Part shown: positions 23,895-36,695 of the stretch, piece after piece | How the letters are laid out: every line of letters begins with the position of its first letter | How positions within the stretch are numbered: position 1 is the first letter of the stretch | Assembly: GCA_024734555.1 (NCBI GenBank) | Contig: JANPWX010020150.1 | Span: 1,331,496 to 1,395,495 of the forward strand | Source: Trochalopteron elliotii | Taxonomy: Eukaryota > Chordata > Aves > Passeriformes > Leiothrichidae | DNA length: 64,000 nucleotides | Direction of reading: 5' to 3' | Made by a program: the position numbers and the translations under genes | The notes under the pieces: model-generated | Seen by the model: only the letters and a program-made list of their open reading frames with translations | The model's database searches: none | What the model was told of the DNA's origin: nothing

Positions 23895-26798
23895 TGGAAA
23901 TAATCTGCAAGTTTCACGTCCAGAAGTTTGGTGAGTATAATTTTTTATCACAAAGAACATCTTGACAGGTCAGTTCATTCTGTTCAGTTCAGAGAGATCT
24001 TCACATGGCTTGAATGTCTCTTAAGAGGGGACTAAGGAAGAAGCCTTATGAGTTCATTTAAACCAAATACTTGATTTTTAAATAAGTCTAATTACACAGG
24101 TGGGATTTCACTTATGGGAACCACGCTTATATATTTCTTATGCTTCTGTACAAATATCAAAAGGCATCCAAAGAAACTAAGAAGGTCTAGAAGGACTGTC
24201 TCAAAACTCATCAACAGTCAGCAAATATAAATCTCATGCAGTGAACATAGATACACAGCTCACTACTCTTTCTGAAAATTTCCCCAGAATATAGAGATGA
24301 TTTCTGTAGAGCTGGCAGTGTTAAGTATACTGATGAAATGTGTATCGCTGTATGTCACCAGTCAGATTTGAGACATCCCTTATGAAGGCATGCTGCACTG
24401 ATACAAACAGTTTTGTTTTAGTGCTCAGAGATGAATTTTGTACAGAATGTAGTCCCTAGTCAACATGAGTCAAGTTGTAACAATGCAAATCCTCCAACCA
24501 GCATCTTGGTGTAGGAACATGACTTACACCTTGGTTTTAAATGTGTTTTGGGGACATTATCTATCTAAAAACTTCCAAATAACTATTCATGGAAATCTTC
24601 CTTTCTTTTCCTGGCTGCTAAGCAAGCTGGGTTAAAATGGATAAGAATAGATTTTACCTTTTTTCTCCTTCTTTAGTAGGTATGGCCCATGTGACTACAG
24701 ACAAGGCTTTTGGCCCACCATATTTTATTCTCTGGAGGAGAGACAATTTATTGTTCTCAGATTTTTTGTAAAGGAAATAAGCTATACTTGAGTACAGCAT
24801 ACCCAAATGGCATGAATGTGATGCTCAAGGCAAAGGATAGAGAGAAAATCATTCAACATAAAATAATAGGAATTTTAGGTCAGATATTAACCTCAGAGAG
24901 AATCTAGTTCTCAGCTTAAAGAGATTGATAGTATTGTCTGAAAAAACACCTACCTCAGGATCTTGAAATCTCTTCATGTCTATAATAATACTTTCAAGTA
25001 GCCTCTGTTATTACAATGAAATTAAAAAAGATTATATCTGCTCTTTGGGGTTTCAAGTACAGAGGATGTTGAAAAGGAGCCTTCATTAAAAACAGGATGT
25101 ATGGAACTGGTAACATGAAAAGCAGCTATTGAACGGATTTGTTACCAGTAGCAATAATACTAAGAAGTCCTATTACAATAGTTACAAGGAAATATCTTCT
25201 GCAAACATTAATTCAATCTAAAAATTAAACCTCTGCAAACCAAAAAAAAAAATTTTCAGTGGAATGCAAGGAAACAAAATTACTTGCTTCACACACTGAT
25301 GTTCAGAATACAAAATCCAGAGCAGAAGGCAAGACTGGAGCTCCCTCTTGCCCAATTTTAACAAGCATTTTGGGATATTATATGTTAAGCTTCTGGCTTT
25401 TGCTGTGAGTGTTACAGATTTTACAGCTGACAGGGAGTCCTGTGTGGTCAGCAGATGAGTGAGAGTGTTGAAGGAAATAGATATGGTATCATGCAGCTTT
25501 ATTTCCTCTTTTTGAGTGTTGTTAATTGTGCTGTAAAAATGCCAGTCGGGTTGTTTCTTCAGGTTTTTTTGAGAAACCTTTTCTTTTCCACCCTCATATC
25601 GACGTAAATAGAATTTTTGAATTCCAGCAGAAAAAAGTAGAATGTTGTGATTCCCATTGAAATGGTTCCTCTAGAGTCTATGTTTTATTTATTTTTTATT
25701 CAAAACAACATCTGTTTGTTTGTTTGTTTTAATGCCTGTGAAATGCCAAAACAATTCATCTATTTATTTTGCAAAGGCCAAATTAAATTCAGACTTGAGA
25801 GATTGACTTTCAGTAGTGCAGGTCACTTGCTGCTCTGGCTAAAGTTAAAATCACATTCATGCACTCAACACCTCTGACTCATGAAAATGTTGCTTAGAAA
25901 TGTTTGACTTTGCTTTAATAAGTCCATTAAAATATTTGCATGCAGGAACTGAAAAAAAGAAAAAAATCTGCTTTCTGGAGAACAAGTTAGAATTCTGGTC
26001 TGTTATGTATTCCTAAATTCTAGCGTCAGTCCTTTACAACAAGTGCCATTTTCATTCAAAGTCAATAAAAATTAAAACCAACAGATGGCAGATGTTAAAA
26101 AATATTATCTGGCAAAGAAATTGCTTTTTGGCTGAATAGAAAATTTGGAGATCTTATTTATTTTACTTTTCATTTGGACCTGCTCTTAACTCCTACTGCA
26201 ACTACCTTTTTTGTGGTCCTACTATTTATGTGTATGAGGACAAAAGATCCCTGCTGTATTATTGAAATGAGGTAAAACACTAAATTACTAAGAGTAATTC
26301 CAATACAAATTGCTTTTTTTTTCTACTCAATATTTTATGCTTATTTTTCCAGTGGTAGTACCACATAAAAATACAGACAATAAATTAAATATTAGGTTTT
26401 CAAAGTGAAGTTGTTTCATTCTGAGCAAGGTGTCAAGGGATAAAACACATGTTTGAGTATGCTACATTGACTTGTGATGTCTAATAAAGTCAATGGGGAG
26501 AAGTGGGCATTTGAAAAGAAATATTAATTTGAACCATCTTCAGTGTCCTGAGACCAAGAGTTGAACTGTGCTTTAGTCCGACTCTTCCCAAATGACAGCA
26601 GAGAGAGCCTAAGGTGTCTAACACAGACATATGATCTGGAGTTTAATATTTTTCCTTTTTATATACTAAACTCCAGAAAGAAAGGTGTTTCACATCTTTG
26701 ATGATTCTCCCAATAGTCATAAGTAACAGAAGCATCCAGGGCAACACTGAAAAAACTTAGACTTCCTTTAGAATGATAAAAATCCATGAAATTTCAAT

Positions 26799-26992
26799 CA
26801 CAGGATCACAGGTAGTTTTGGGTTGAAAGGGATTTTAAAGTTCATTTTGTTCCAAACACCTGCCGCAGGCAGGGACATCTTCCCAGGTTTCTCCAGTCCT
26901 GGATCTGAACACTTACAGGGATGGAACATTTAGCTTCTCTGGACAACCTGTTCCAGTGCCTTACCACCTGCACAGTAAAGAATCTGACTTTA
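26799..26992 (-). mobile_element. CR1 LINE 3' end
   Basis: CACAGGATCACAGGTAG, then TTGGGTTGAAAGGGATTTT, then GGCAGGGACATCTTCCC, then CTCTGGACAACCTGTTCC, then CAGTGCCTTACCACCTG follow the CR1 3' end in reverse. The minus-strand translation keeps RHWNRLSREA, a piece of the ORF2 C-terminus. Confidence 0.9.
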
Positions 26993-27805
26993 AAGTTACT
27001 AAAAAATTGAATAAATAATAAAATAATAATAACAACAAAAAGGAAGATAAAATGACATGAGTGAAATGCAAGTGTCAGTGAGGGTTTTTTGAAATATTGC
27101 TCCTCAAGAAAATTATCTGTTTTGTAGATAGGTATAAGCTTCAGGGCATCTGTTGTGGTACAGCCATTCACAAAACTGGAAATAGTACAGTCAGCTCAGA
27201 AAAGAGGAGCCCACTCAAACCTCAAACTGTGTTGTAACAGCTTCTGAATTCTATTGCCAACTCCACAGGGAGCCTCTAAGTTGTTGACAAATTTTAGAGT
27301 ATACACACAGGCTTCTAAATATGGATTTATAAGTTTAATTTTAGGGTTTTTTTTCATCCTATGTTTTGAATCCCAGCAGGATGATGATATAGTATTGACT
27401 TTCTTTCCACAGCCAACAGAATTAAGTCTTTTTTTATCCTTTTTGCAAAGAATTGACTAAAGAGTGATCTGTAAATATTCTCTGTTATTAATGCAAATTT
27501 CCCAATATGATTATTCACTATAATAGTCTTAATGAATGACAAGAAACTGTGGCAGCCAGAAAATGAAAGAGAACACATTGTTATATCTTTTCAAGAAAAT
27601 ATTTCTCACTCTTCTCTGATATTGGAATGACTGAAATTATCAATTTTCAAAAGCTGTGGCTGTGTTCCAAGGTGACATCAAATCTCAAAAACATGAAGGC
27701 AAAGATCTGTCCCACATCAGTTTGTCTCTGGGGCAAATACTGGCTTTTCAGAAGCTTTTTGCATTCTCTTTGAATCACCCCTTAGTAGTCATATGAATAA
27801 TCATT
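26993..27805. other. Unique sequence, nothing recognised
   Basis: AT-rich DNA between a CR1 end and the decayed frame, with no feature identified. Confidence 0.55.
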
Positions 27806-28549
27806 CTATTCCATCTGGCCATTGTCACCAACAATTACTGGAAACCAGAAACCTAGGGATGGGCTAAAAGACAAGGTAGAGACTTTCCTCAATGAGTCAA
27901 ACTCTGTAAAAAACTTAGAAACTTCAGTGCCTGGAATTCTTTGACCCAAGTATTTGTATTTAATAGAGAGAGAATCTGCAGATTTTGTGAAACCTAGTTT
28001 GTCCTTGAGCTGATATCCACCTGTAGCACCCACAGCATCCCATGGCACCTTAAATACATGTTGTGAAAAGCTGAAATTGCTCTTATTTCTCCAAAAGCTA
28101 CCCTCTGGCAGGCTCTTTTGATACCCATGAATCTTGTATTATAGGACACAGTAGAAATCTTCCCACTCTTGCTTCTCCATGTCACAGGTTTACAGACCCC
28201 TGTCCCAGTTTCCCTCAACTGGAATTTTTCAGGTTGGATATTTCAAAGTATCACAGTCATCCCATAAGTAAAATACATTTTCCTCTTTCCACCTGTTTGA
28301 CCACTGTTCTCTGTCCATCTTTGACTGACACACTGAAAGCAATGAGATTTCGGTACATAGACTCAATGCTGGTAGTCCAGCCCAGTTTATAGAGGTCTCT
28401 CTAGCCACGTCAAGCTGTGCTAATCTGTAGCTGATGGCTGACAGAATTTTCATCACAAACATTTTCAGTTCAGGGATTGCTAATACACTCACTGGAAAAC
28501 TGTGCCACAGATAAGTATACCCCTGAATCAGAACTGTGTCCCTGAAAGT
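27806..28549 (-). pseudogene. Decayed reading frame of unknown origin
   Basis: One minus-strand frame stays open for about 106 codons (28549 to about 28232), meets three stops within some 30 codons (near 28230, 28188 and 28145), then stays open again for about 112 codons to a TAG at 27806. At this base composition a stop is expected about every 16 codons, so two such runs in one frame are unusual. The frame has about ten tryptophans, roughly three times the chance level, plus two N-glycosylation-type sequons (NKS, NFS). Recognisable stretches include SAISYRLAQLDVARE and VPWDAVGATGGYQLKD. I do not recognise the family. It could be a host pseudogene or an old endogenous viral remnant. A pyrimidine-rich acceptor-like site ends at 28586, but a TGA at 28550-28552 separates it from the frame. 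Confidence 0.4.
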
Positions 28550-28552
28550 TCA

Positions 28553-29112
28553 TTAATTTAATTTGTTTTACTTCAATAAGAAAAACTGAGAAAGAAAAAG
28601 GGAACAAACCTTACGAAATAAATTTGAAATCACCTTGTTGGTTATAGCCTTGCCTCTCTATCAATGGGTGAGCGAGAGACTGAATAGTTTCTTTCCACAC
28701 ACAAAAAATGTGTGCTCTTTCTTGGGATTTGAGGCCATATCAGATAAAAATAATTGTTTCCTCAAGTCTTTTGGTTCTTTCTTGTTTGGCTAAGGAAAAA
28801 TGGTTCTGTCTCAGTCACAGTAAGGTATCTCTATTTGTAATCTCATTGTGATAGTTTAGTTTGACTGCCAAATACAAAAAGTAGTAACAGCCTGTCATGG
28901 TATGGATGCACTGGTGCTATGGTCCTCTACACTGGCAGATGTTTAGAGAGCACACCAATGAATGTAGAGACAGAAGAGTGATTAATTTTGGCTCAGAAGA
29001 TACAACAATGGAGGAGGTAATAAATAGAGAGGTTTACATGGGAATGTGTAATTTTCTTTATGGTCCTTTGACTTTCTCCGTAGTTGCAAAATCCACACAG
29101 ACTTATAGGACA
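28553..29112. other. Unique sequence, nothing recognised
   Basis: This lies between the decayed frame and an old CR1. A forward open frame here (28897-29181) runs into the CR1 remnant and has no recognisable similarity. Confidence 0.5.
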
Positions 29113-29300
29113 CAAATCACAGATTCAGAGGTGCGTGGAAAGGACTTCTGTAAGTCTTTAGTTCAAACCACAACCAATTAGGTGAGGTTGTATAGTCAAG
29201 GTTTGAACACCCCCAAAAAAGGAGATTTCACCCAGACAACCCACTAAAGTGCTTCACCCCGCTCGTAAACATCTAGATTTTTTTCCAAATACATAGCCAA
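29113..29300 (-). mobile_element. Old diverged CR1 3' end
   Basis: CACAGATTCAGAGG, then TGGAAAGGACTTCTGTAAG, then TCTTTAGTTCAAACC, then GGTTTGAACACCCCC, then GGAGATTTCACCCAGACAAC, then AGTGCTTCACCCC keep the CR1 block order in reverse orientation, with many differences. The right edge is approximate. Confidence 0.6.
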
Positions 29301-31351
29301 AATTTCCCACCTCTAACTTTCACCTGCAACTCCAGCTTCCCTAGACACGGGTAGCTGCACACAGCAGTAAGAACCAGCTAATTCTTATCCTAAAGTGAAA
29401 CTTCCACTTTCTCCTTATGTCTCTCAAGATCTGTCCCCCTGATCATCTCCTGCTCACGCAGCCCTGAATGATGCTGGCCACCTCTATGACACAAGAATAC
29501 TGGTGACTCCTGCTCAGCCTCTTGGCCATCAGAATTCCCAGCTAATTTTTGGCAAAGCTGCATCCTGTTAACTCAGCCCTCTCATCCTAACAAATAATTA
29601 GATTGGGACAGATTGCTCCCACAAGAAGATATTTTTTCTTCATAAACTGCAAAGGCAATCTAGAACTATTAGCACAAACGTGGTTATTGATACTGAAAAT
29701 ACATAAATGTCCAAATTCCTGCACTTGATTGACAAAGAAGTATGATTCTGTGGAAAATATGTTAATAATATTAAATTAGAATTATGGAGAGATACCACAG
29801 AGGGACATCAAGGAGCAAGAATACATAAAAACATAGGGAAAGATTGCCCTCTTTTTTGAGCTCTTGCTTAGATTTATCTATGAACGTTAAATTGCTTCCT
29901 AGAAACCTCACACAGGGCTAAGATTCCAAGAAGAATAGATTATCTAGCCTGCTGTTTGACCATTTTATGCCAGGCTTGTAAATAAAACAAATTACACTTA
30001 GAATACATATAAATTCCTTACCAGGGATTTCTTTCTTATTCCTCTTAGGAAACAAACATGTTTATGTGACAATGACATCAAACTAAACAGTGAAATATGG
30101 AGGTATAGTGAAACAATATTTTAACTTCCTTTTAACTTCAGTTTCCCCTGCTCATTTTCCTGCATTTATTGCAAACTTCTTTCTTTTCTCCCAGTTCTTG
30201 GCTGTGAACCAAAGAGGAGTGCACTGAGGAAAGACAGCCCACTTCCAATTGAAAGCAGCTGGTTTAAGAACAGTCAGACAATTTGCTACCATAAAGATTC
30301 ACCCGACACTTCTGTGAAGTTCATTTTGTTTCATTCAAAATCACTTTAGTTTCACAGTGGTGTAGTGGTTATGGCAGAACAATAACCTTTTTAAATATTC
30401 AGCAGGTTCCTACCTAGTGAAAAACTTCTTAAACATCAGTTAAAGAAATAGGCATATATTTTCTGTGAAAGATTTTTTCCTCCATCTTTTCAGATCGTTC
30501 ATTTTCCAACTAAACTATCACCAAGCTTGGTATTTTAGGGGGAAAAAAAGCTGTATTTAAAAAAAAAGAAGTGAAAAACCTCCCGTCACTTTGTGACTTA
30601 CTGAACTGGGAAACAGATGATTCTGCTTAACACAACAGCTATGTGGGATGTGTCAGCGTTGCAACACAGTGGTCACTTCAGTTTGGATTAAGGCACTTTT
30701 TTCTTACTTCTTAATGTAGAATGAGATCAGAAGTAGTAGAGCTCACTCTTAGTCATGATGAAATTACAGTCCATGGAAACTTTTACTCAGCTCTGTTAGA
30801 GCAGGATAGATAATAGGGGCAGACAGAGGAGTGTAAACAAGGTCTCAGAGGAGCTGTCATTGTCACAGATGTGTTTGCAACAGCACTAGAGCCAGTCCTG
30901 GAGTGAACAGTGCAAATACTGCTCAGCAAACACCCCTGAAACCCACCTGGAAGGGACTGGGTATTTTCCAGGTAGCTTTGCCATTAACTTGGTGGACGCA
31001 GTAATGTCCAGGAAAAATAAGGGGTAACAGCATAAAGTTCCTGACCAACAAATGTAACTAAACTCTGCATTGATGGAGTGGTTTAGCAGTGGCAGCATCT
31101 CAATCTCCAAAAATATTTGGAGCTTTGGTGGTCAAAATTAAGTTAGTTATCCAATACTCTTTCTATAACCGGAAGAAAAAAAAAGAAAAAAAAAATGAGG
31201 AAATGTTTTGCTTGTTTAAAGACAGGCATATGGCATGGGCCAAATAGTAAGCCTGTGTTGGCATGTTGAGTCTCTTCAGCTGGATGAAAGGTGTGCAACC
31301 TAGTAAATAGGTCTAGTTCGAGCAAGTTCTAGTTAATAGTTAATCTAGTTC
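29301..31351. other. Unique sequence, nothing recognised
   Basis: About 2 kb of AT-rich DNA with no identified gene or repeat family. Confidence 0.5.
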
Positions 31352-31447
31352 TAGTCTAGTGCAAGGTGACCTTGTCCATGGTAGGGAGGTGGAAATGAGA
31401 TTAAATGTAAGGGCCCTTCCAGCTCAAACTCTACCATGATTCTGTGA
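31352..31447 (+). mobile_element. CR1 3' terminal fragment
   Basis: TAGTGCAAGGTGACCTTG, then TCCATGGTAGGGAGGTGG, then GGGCCCTTCCAGCTC, then CTACCATGATTCTGTG is the sense-strand CR1 terminus. It lies directly upstream of another CR1 in the same orientation. Confidence 0.85.
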
Positions 31448-31529
31448 AACTGTGGTGAAAGCGATGTGTGAATACTCAGCTGAGATACAGCAGCCAAAAC
31501 CTTGGTTTCCCTGAGTCTCCATGTCCCAG

Positions 31530-32318
31530 AGGGTTGTGCAGTCCTTCAGAAGGGCCTCAGCATAGTGGAGAGGTGGGCAGAGAAGAACCTGCTGAAATTC
31601 AACAGAGCGGAGGCAGGTCCTGCACCTGTTGAGGAACAACCCCAGGCTCCAGCAGAGGCTGGGGGTGACCTGCTGCAGCAGCTCTGAGGAGAAGGACCTG
31701 GGGATCCTTGTGGACAACATGCTGGCCATGAGCCAGCAATACCCTGGGGGCGAAGAAGGACAATGGAATCCTGGGTGCCAGCAGATCAGGGAAAGGATCC
31801 TGCCCCTCTGCTCGACCCTGGTGAGGCACATTTGGAGTGTCCAGGTCTGGGCTCCTCAGGACAAGAGAGGCAGGGAACTCCTGGAGTGGGTCTAGGATGA
31901 GGAAGGGCCTGGAGCATCTCCTTTATGAGGAAGGGCTGAGGGGGCTGAGGCTGCTCGGTCTCCAGAGGAGCCCTAGCTGAGGGGGACCTCATCCCTGTGT
32001 GTCCCTGTCTGTAGGGAGGGCCAGAGCAGGGCCCAGGCTCAGCTCCGGGGCCCAGCAATGGCACCAGAGGAAGGGGCAGGGACTGAGCCCTGAAAGTTCC
32101 ACCTGGACATGAGAAAGAACTTCTGTCCTGGGCAGTGACTGAACCCTGAACAGATTGTCCAGAGAGGGTGTGGAGTGTCCCTCACTGGAGATATTCCAGA
32201 CCCCTCTGGACACAATCCTGTGCCCTGTGCTCTGGGATGGCCCTTCTAGAGCAGGGAAGTGAGATCAGATGACCCCACTCGGGTCCCTTCCAGCTGACCC
32301 ATTATGTGATTCTGTGAT
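31530..32318 (+). mobile_element. CR1 LINE, about 790 bp, ORF2 C-terminal part plus 3' UTR
   Basis: This is the longest well-preserved CR1 copy here. Forward translation shows pieces of the reverse-transcriptase C-terminal region in different frames: ERWAEKNLLKFN (about 31575), EKDLGILVDNMLAMSQQ (about 31690) and VQVWAPQ (about 31840). Frameshifts and stops therefore inactivate it. The tail reads CTCTGGGATGGCCCTTC, then GGGTCCCTTCCAGCTGACC, then TATGTGATTCTGTG. The copy is GC-rich relative to its flanks and 5'-truncated. Several forward and reverse open frames over it are by-products and not host genes. Confidence 0.95.
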
Positions 32319-33129
32319 ATTGCAATTATAAATAGACTTTGAGAGTGAACTGTTTCATGAGGGTTAATTCCTAAGTCTTTTGAGAAAGTGTAGGTTTCAC
32401 CCAAGGCTTAAATGACTGCATCTGACAAACCTCCATAGGGAAGAAATAGAGGGGATACAACATTTTATCCATTATGGGGATGTGTATCTTTGTAATGCGC
32501 TGACTTAAATTCATTTTTAGAGCTCTTCATTGTGTCTTCAAGTTACCCATAGGAAATTAGTTAAGGTTTGGGCAGGATGCTAGTGCTGAGTATTCAGTGA
32601 AAGTGTATCTTCAGAGCAGTAAGAAATGGCCACACTAACAGAAAGTTAATAATATTCTTTCTGCATCCCAATTGGTCCACCCAGGGCTGGCTAAGGTACC
32701 ATCATGTTATGTGCCTCTTTTACTTTGTGCCTCTAGGAACATAATCTCATAAAATGTATTCATAATGATGCCCCTGGTAGTCTATGTCTTGGCATCTGGA
32801 TTCTTTTGAAGGCTTGGTACTAATTGTACATCTAAAACACAGCCACTAACTCAAAATAATTTTTTATTCTCAAATTTACATTATTTTCAACAAACTGACT
32901 GGATTTTTCTTTTCCTCTTTGTTGGCAAACAAAATAATGTATTTGTGGAAGAAGTTCCGAAAGAACTACTTTAACTTTGCTTTGTAGTGCATATCACTCT
33001 TTGCTGTTCATTTAACCTTTGCATTTCATTTGTCTCCTCAAACCTCTCTTTTTTCTTCAGCCATGCCTCATACATATTGCTTTCCTACCCCTCCCATTAA
33101 ACCCTATCCTGAAACCCTCAAAGCTGAGC
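32319..33129. other. Unique sequence, nothing recognised
   Basis: AT-rich DNA following the CR1, with no gene or repeat identified. Confidence 0.55.
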
Positions 33130-33445
33130 GGGCAGCTTTAATTTCAATTTGCATTGATTTCCTTTTATAATAATAAACCACCCACAAACACAGGCAAAAT
33201 TTTAACTTGATTTAAAGCCAGCTTTTTGATGTGTCTCCAGCTTTGCCTTCTGACTTTCTGTCTGTGCAGATGTAAATTATTCAGCGAGGGGTGTTGTAGA
33301 CATGCCTCCTTTATTAACATCAGTGGGACTTGTGAGGCTGAAGGAAAATCTACCCTCCACACAGGCATCTCATGTTGGAAATTTACACTTTATGACTGTG
33401 TAGAGGGACCATATATTGCCCCACTCTTCATAACTGTTATTCACT
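33130..33445. promoter_or_regulatory. Possible conserved non-coding element (tentative)
   Basis: Repeat-free sequence with TTTCAATTTGCATTGATTTC, TTTTATAATAATAAACC, GTAAATTATTCAGCGAGG and CCTCCTTTATTAAC, which resemble octamer and homeodomain-type sites. A long GAAA array follows immediately. The call is by texture only. Confidence 0.25.
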
Positions 33446-33450
33446 CTCTG

Positions 33451-34139
<689 letters not shown>

Positions 34140-35500
34140 ACATATACTAACAGTTTGGGATAGCCAGATTCATCTGATTCATTTTAATGAGCAAGCAGGC
34201 CAGCAAAGCAAACCCAGCCATCTGTGCTGCAAAGACACTGAATGCTGGAATTTTCTTCCCCTTCATCGTCATATTGCTCTATCAGCACATGTGCTAACTT
34301 CAAACCTTTCCCATAACACATGTGCTCCAATTGCAATCATTTGGATGCAATTTGGTTTATGCTTCCATTTCCCCCCTGTTGATACGATCGGGGCGGTTGC
34401 TGTTGCCATTGGAAATGCTTTGACATCTCTGTCTCCATTTCTTAATGTTCTTCTGTGTGACCTTGTCCAATCAAATCTAACAGGTACTGGCACAAGCTTT
34501 TGTGACTTTTATCTGAAAATATGCACAATTATGTGCTAGTTGTTTAGTGAATGGCAATTGATGGTGCTTAAAAAACATGCATAAATTTCCCATCGAGGTA
34601 AACAAAAAGGCAGGATCCCTAGTCCAAGATGTGAAAGTGCAGGAAAAGGCATCTTGCATGTTCTTTCATTGAATATTAAACTACTTGGCTTGAATTAAGA
34701 CCAGCTGACCTGCAAGAAAGTGGAAGCAAATAAAAAGATCCTGGTCTCGTAGAAGAAATCAACAGCAGCCTTAGAGCTGGCAGCTCTTTCAGTCATTAGT
34801 GCCTTTTAATGGTAATTAAAAATTAAAAAACTCAGCTCATTTCCACTAGTTCACACCTCCAGTTTATGTGCTGTTCATCTCAGGCTTCCTTTGCAATTGT
34901 AAAGAGGAAGAGAAACAGTCACTTCAGAATGGCTGGGACGATGTCCTCCATTCAAGATATGACAGCCTCTGCACACTGCACAGTCCCTCCCTCCCTTTCC
35001 CATGGCATGAATGTGGGATGATTAAGTTCCCTGTCTCATATCTCACCTAAAACCTTTACTTCTGCAAGATGTGTGCAGAGGCATGAACAACCAGCCAGAA
35101 ATGTAACCTTAGATGCATGCAGCATCTAACGGGGCAGACACTTTACTTGACAGTATGGGCAGCGTGACCTTTGGAGCTGGACACTCCTTGGCCACATCTG
35201 TGAGTCCTACCTGATAGAAACCTTAATTAATGAAGCTCCCCTGCTTTAGAGGCATAAACAAGTGCCTGTATGTGGCTTTTCACCCATTTGAGTGGATACA
35301 TCAGCTCAACTGACACTAACTCAGGGATTTCTCCAATTGCTCGAGGCAGCCATAATCCTATTATTAAAATTATTATTGGCTTAAAACATGGCACGTGGAA
35401 CAGTGTTGGAGGCACTGATTCATGATAATTGTGATAGCACCATTTCTCTCTGACAAGCCAGAGGCATTTGGAAGCTGATATTTGTTCCATTAACAGAAAG
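34140..35500. promoter_or_regulatory. Candidate cluster of conserved regulatory elements
   Basis: This is the most enhancer-like part of the window. It is free of recognised repeats and carries two CACATGTG E-box palindromes (34286-34293 and 34317-34324). Next come CCAATTGCAATC and GGATGCAATTTGG (octamer or C/EBP-like), CpG-bearing ATACGATCGGGGCGG, a second CpG site CATCGAGG, CAGCTG, and several TAATTAAA-type homeodomain cores near 34810 and 35220. Low substitution cannot be judged from one genome. The inference rests on motif density and local CpG retention. Confidence 0.35.
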
Positions 35501-36646
35501 GATGTTACAGTGCTACCAGGTGAAGAATATTACAGCTGTTAAATGACTGGAGCGAACAGAGAACAGTGTCAATAGTTGAATAATTTTGATTATTAGCTTG
35601 TTCAGTTGAAGGTGGCAGGATAAAAAGCCTCCATGAGGGAATTATATGGTGGGGAAAAGAGGAAACTTAGATAATGGACAAAATGTGGTCATGTTTAAAA
35701 ATAATGGCAACATTATGTCTTTGTGCTCCTTCTGTGGTGAGAGGATTAGGCGGTAACATTTACATGGATATGGCAGTGTTGTATGAGAAGTTTTAGGGAA
35801 CATCCATAATTTAATTTGTGTTCCCAGAAGTCTCTCTACACTTATTCTGACATGAATTTTTCTGCTAATTTCTTAACCTACTGCCTTGGTTTCTGTTAGA
35901 TAAAGCAGAGCTGTCTTCTGCATTTATTGAACACCAGTTGTGGTCTTGCATGCCTTCTACATAACCTTCTTCTTCACTTCTGTAAGCTATTTTACTCTTG
36001 CCCCTCTGAAATTTTATCTAAAAAATAATTGTTGCTGGGTTTTGTTTTTGCAGAAAAACATTGGTAAACTTATCATGGTTAATAGATATTAAAGTATAAT
36101 AACATTGAAAAAACTTTATAATCCATTTTCCTCTGTATCATCAGCCTTGTAAGTTTTGGATACAAATAAAAGCTTTAGACAGAGAAGCCTGAAATGAGGT
36201 GTTCCAGGATAACCCTTTGTTCTCCCATCTAGACCTGGATGAAAGTTCCCATAAACTCCCCACCAACCCCTCCAAAACTGGCATATCTGAGTTAGCTGAA
36301 ATCAAACTTCTGAGCAAAAAAAGACAATTCTCAAAGAAATCCACGATATGTTGTTTTATTGAGAGAATTGAAATGTTTTGTTTCACCACAACAGAGTAGA
36401 CACCTGAACAGAGATGTCTAAATTAATTTTAAAATGTTGGAGTATCTGACATCTGCATGAGCCTGAAAAATGCACCAAGGAGCCACTGAAGATCAACAGG
36501 TTTGCAAAGTGACAGCTGGAGGCTGAGTGGGGAAGCCCACAGCATGCAGAAGGACAGGACAAACACAAGGTTTTACAGCATAATATCACCCAGAAAATCA
36601 AAGTTCTTGGTTTCACAGCATCCTTTTTAATTTTTGTTATTCTGGC
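35501..36646. other. Unique sequence, partly regulatory-like
   Basis: No gene or transposon was recognised. The 35520-35800 segment continues the repeat-free, ATTA-rich texture of the preceding block (TTGAATAATTTTGATTATTA). The rest is featureless. Confidence 0.45.
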
Positions 36647-36695
36647 GGTTTTTTGTTGGTTTTTTGTTTGTTTGTTGTTTTTTTTGGTTTTTTTC
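36647..36695. repeat. T/G-rich simple repeat
   Basis: Thymine runs interrupted by G at roughly TTTG spacing. It produces a Lys/Asn/Gln-rich segment in a 153-codon minus-strand frame that is otherwise unremarkable. Confidence 0.85.

Larger units (their letters stand above)
22286..26798. other. Long unique stretch, nothing recognised apart from noted sites
   Basis: There are 4.5 kb of AT-rich DNA with no exon or transposon I can identify. A regulatory-like block (23040-23300) and a perfect hairpin (23874-23894) are listed separately. Confidence 0.5.
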
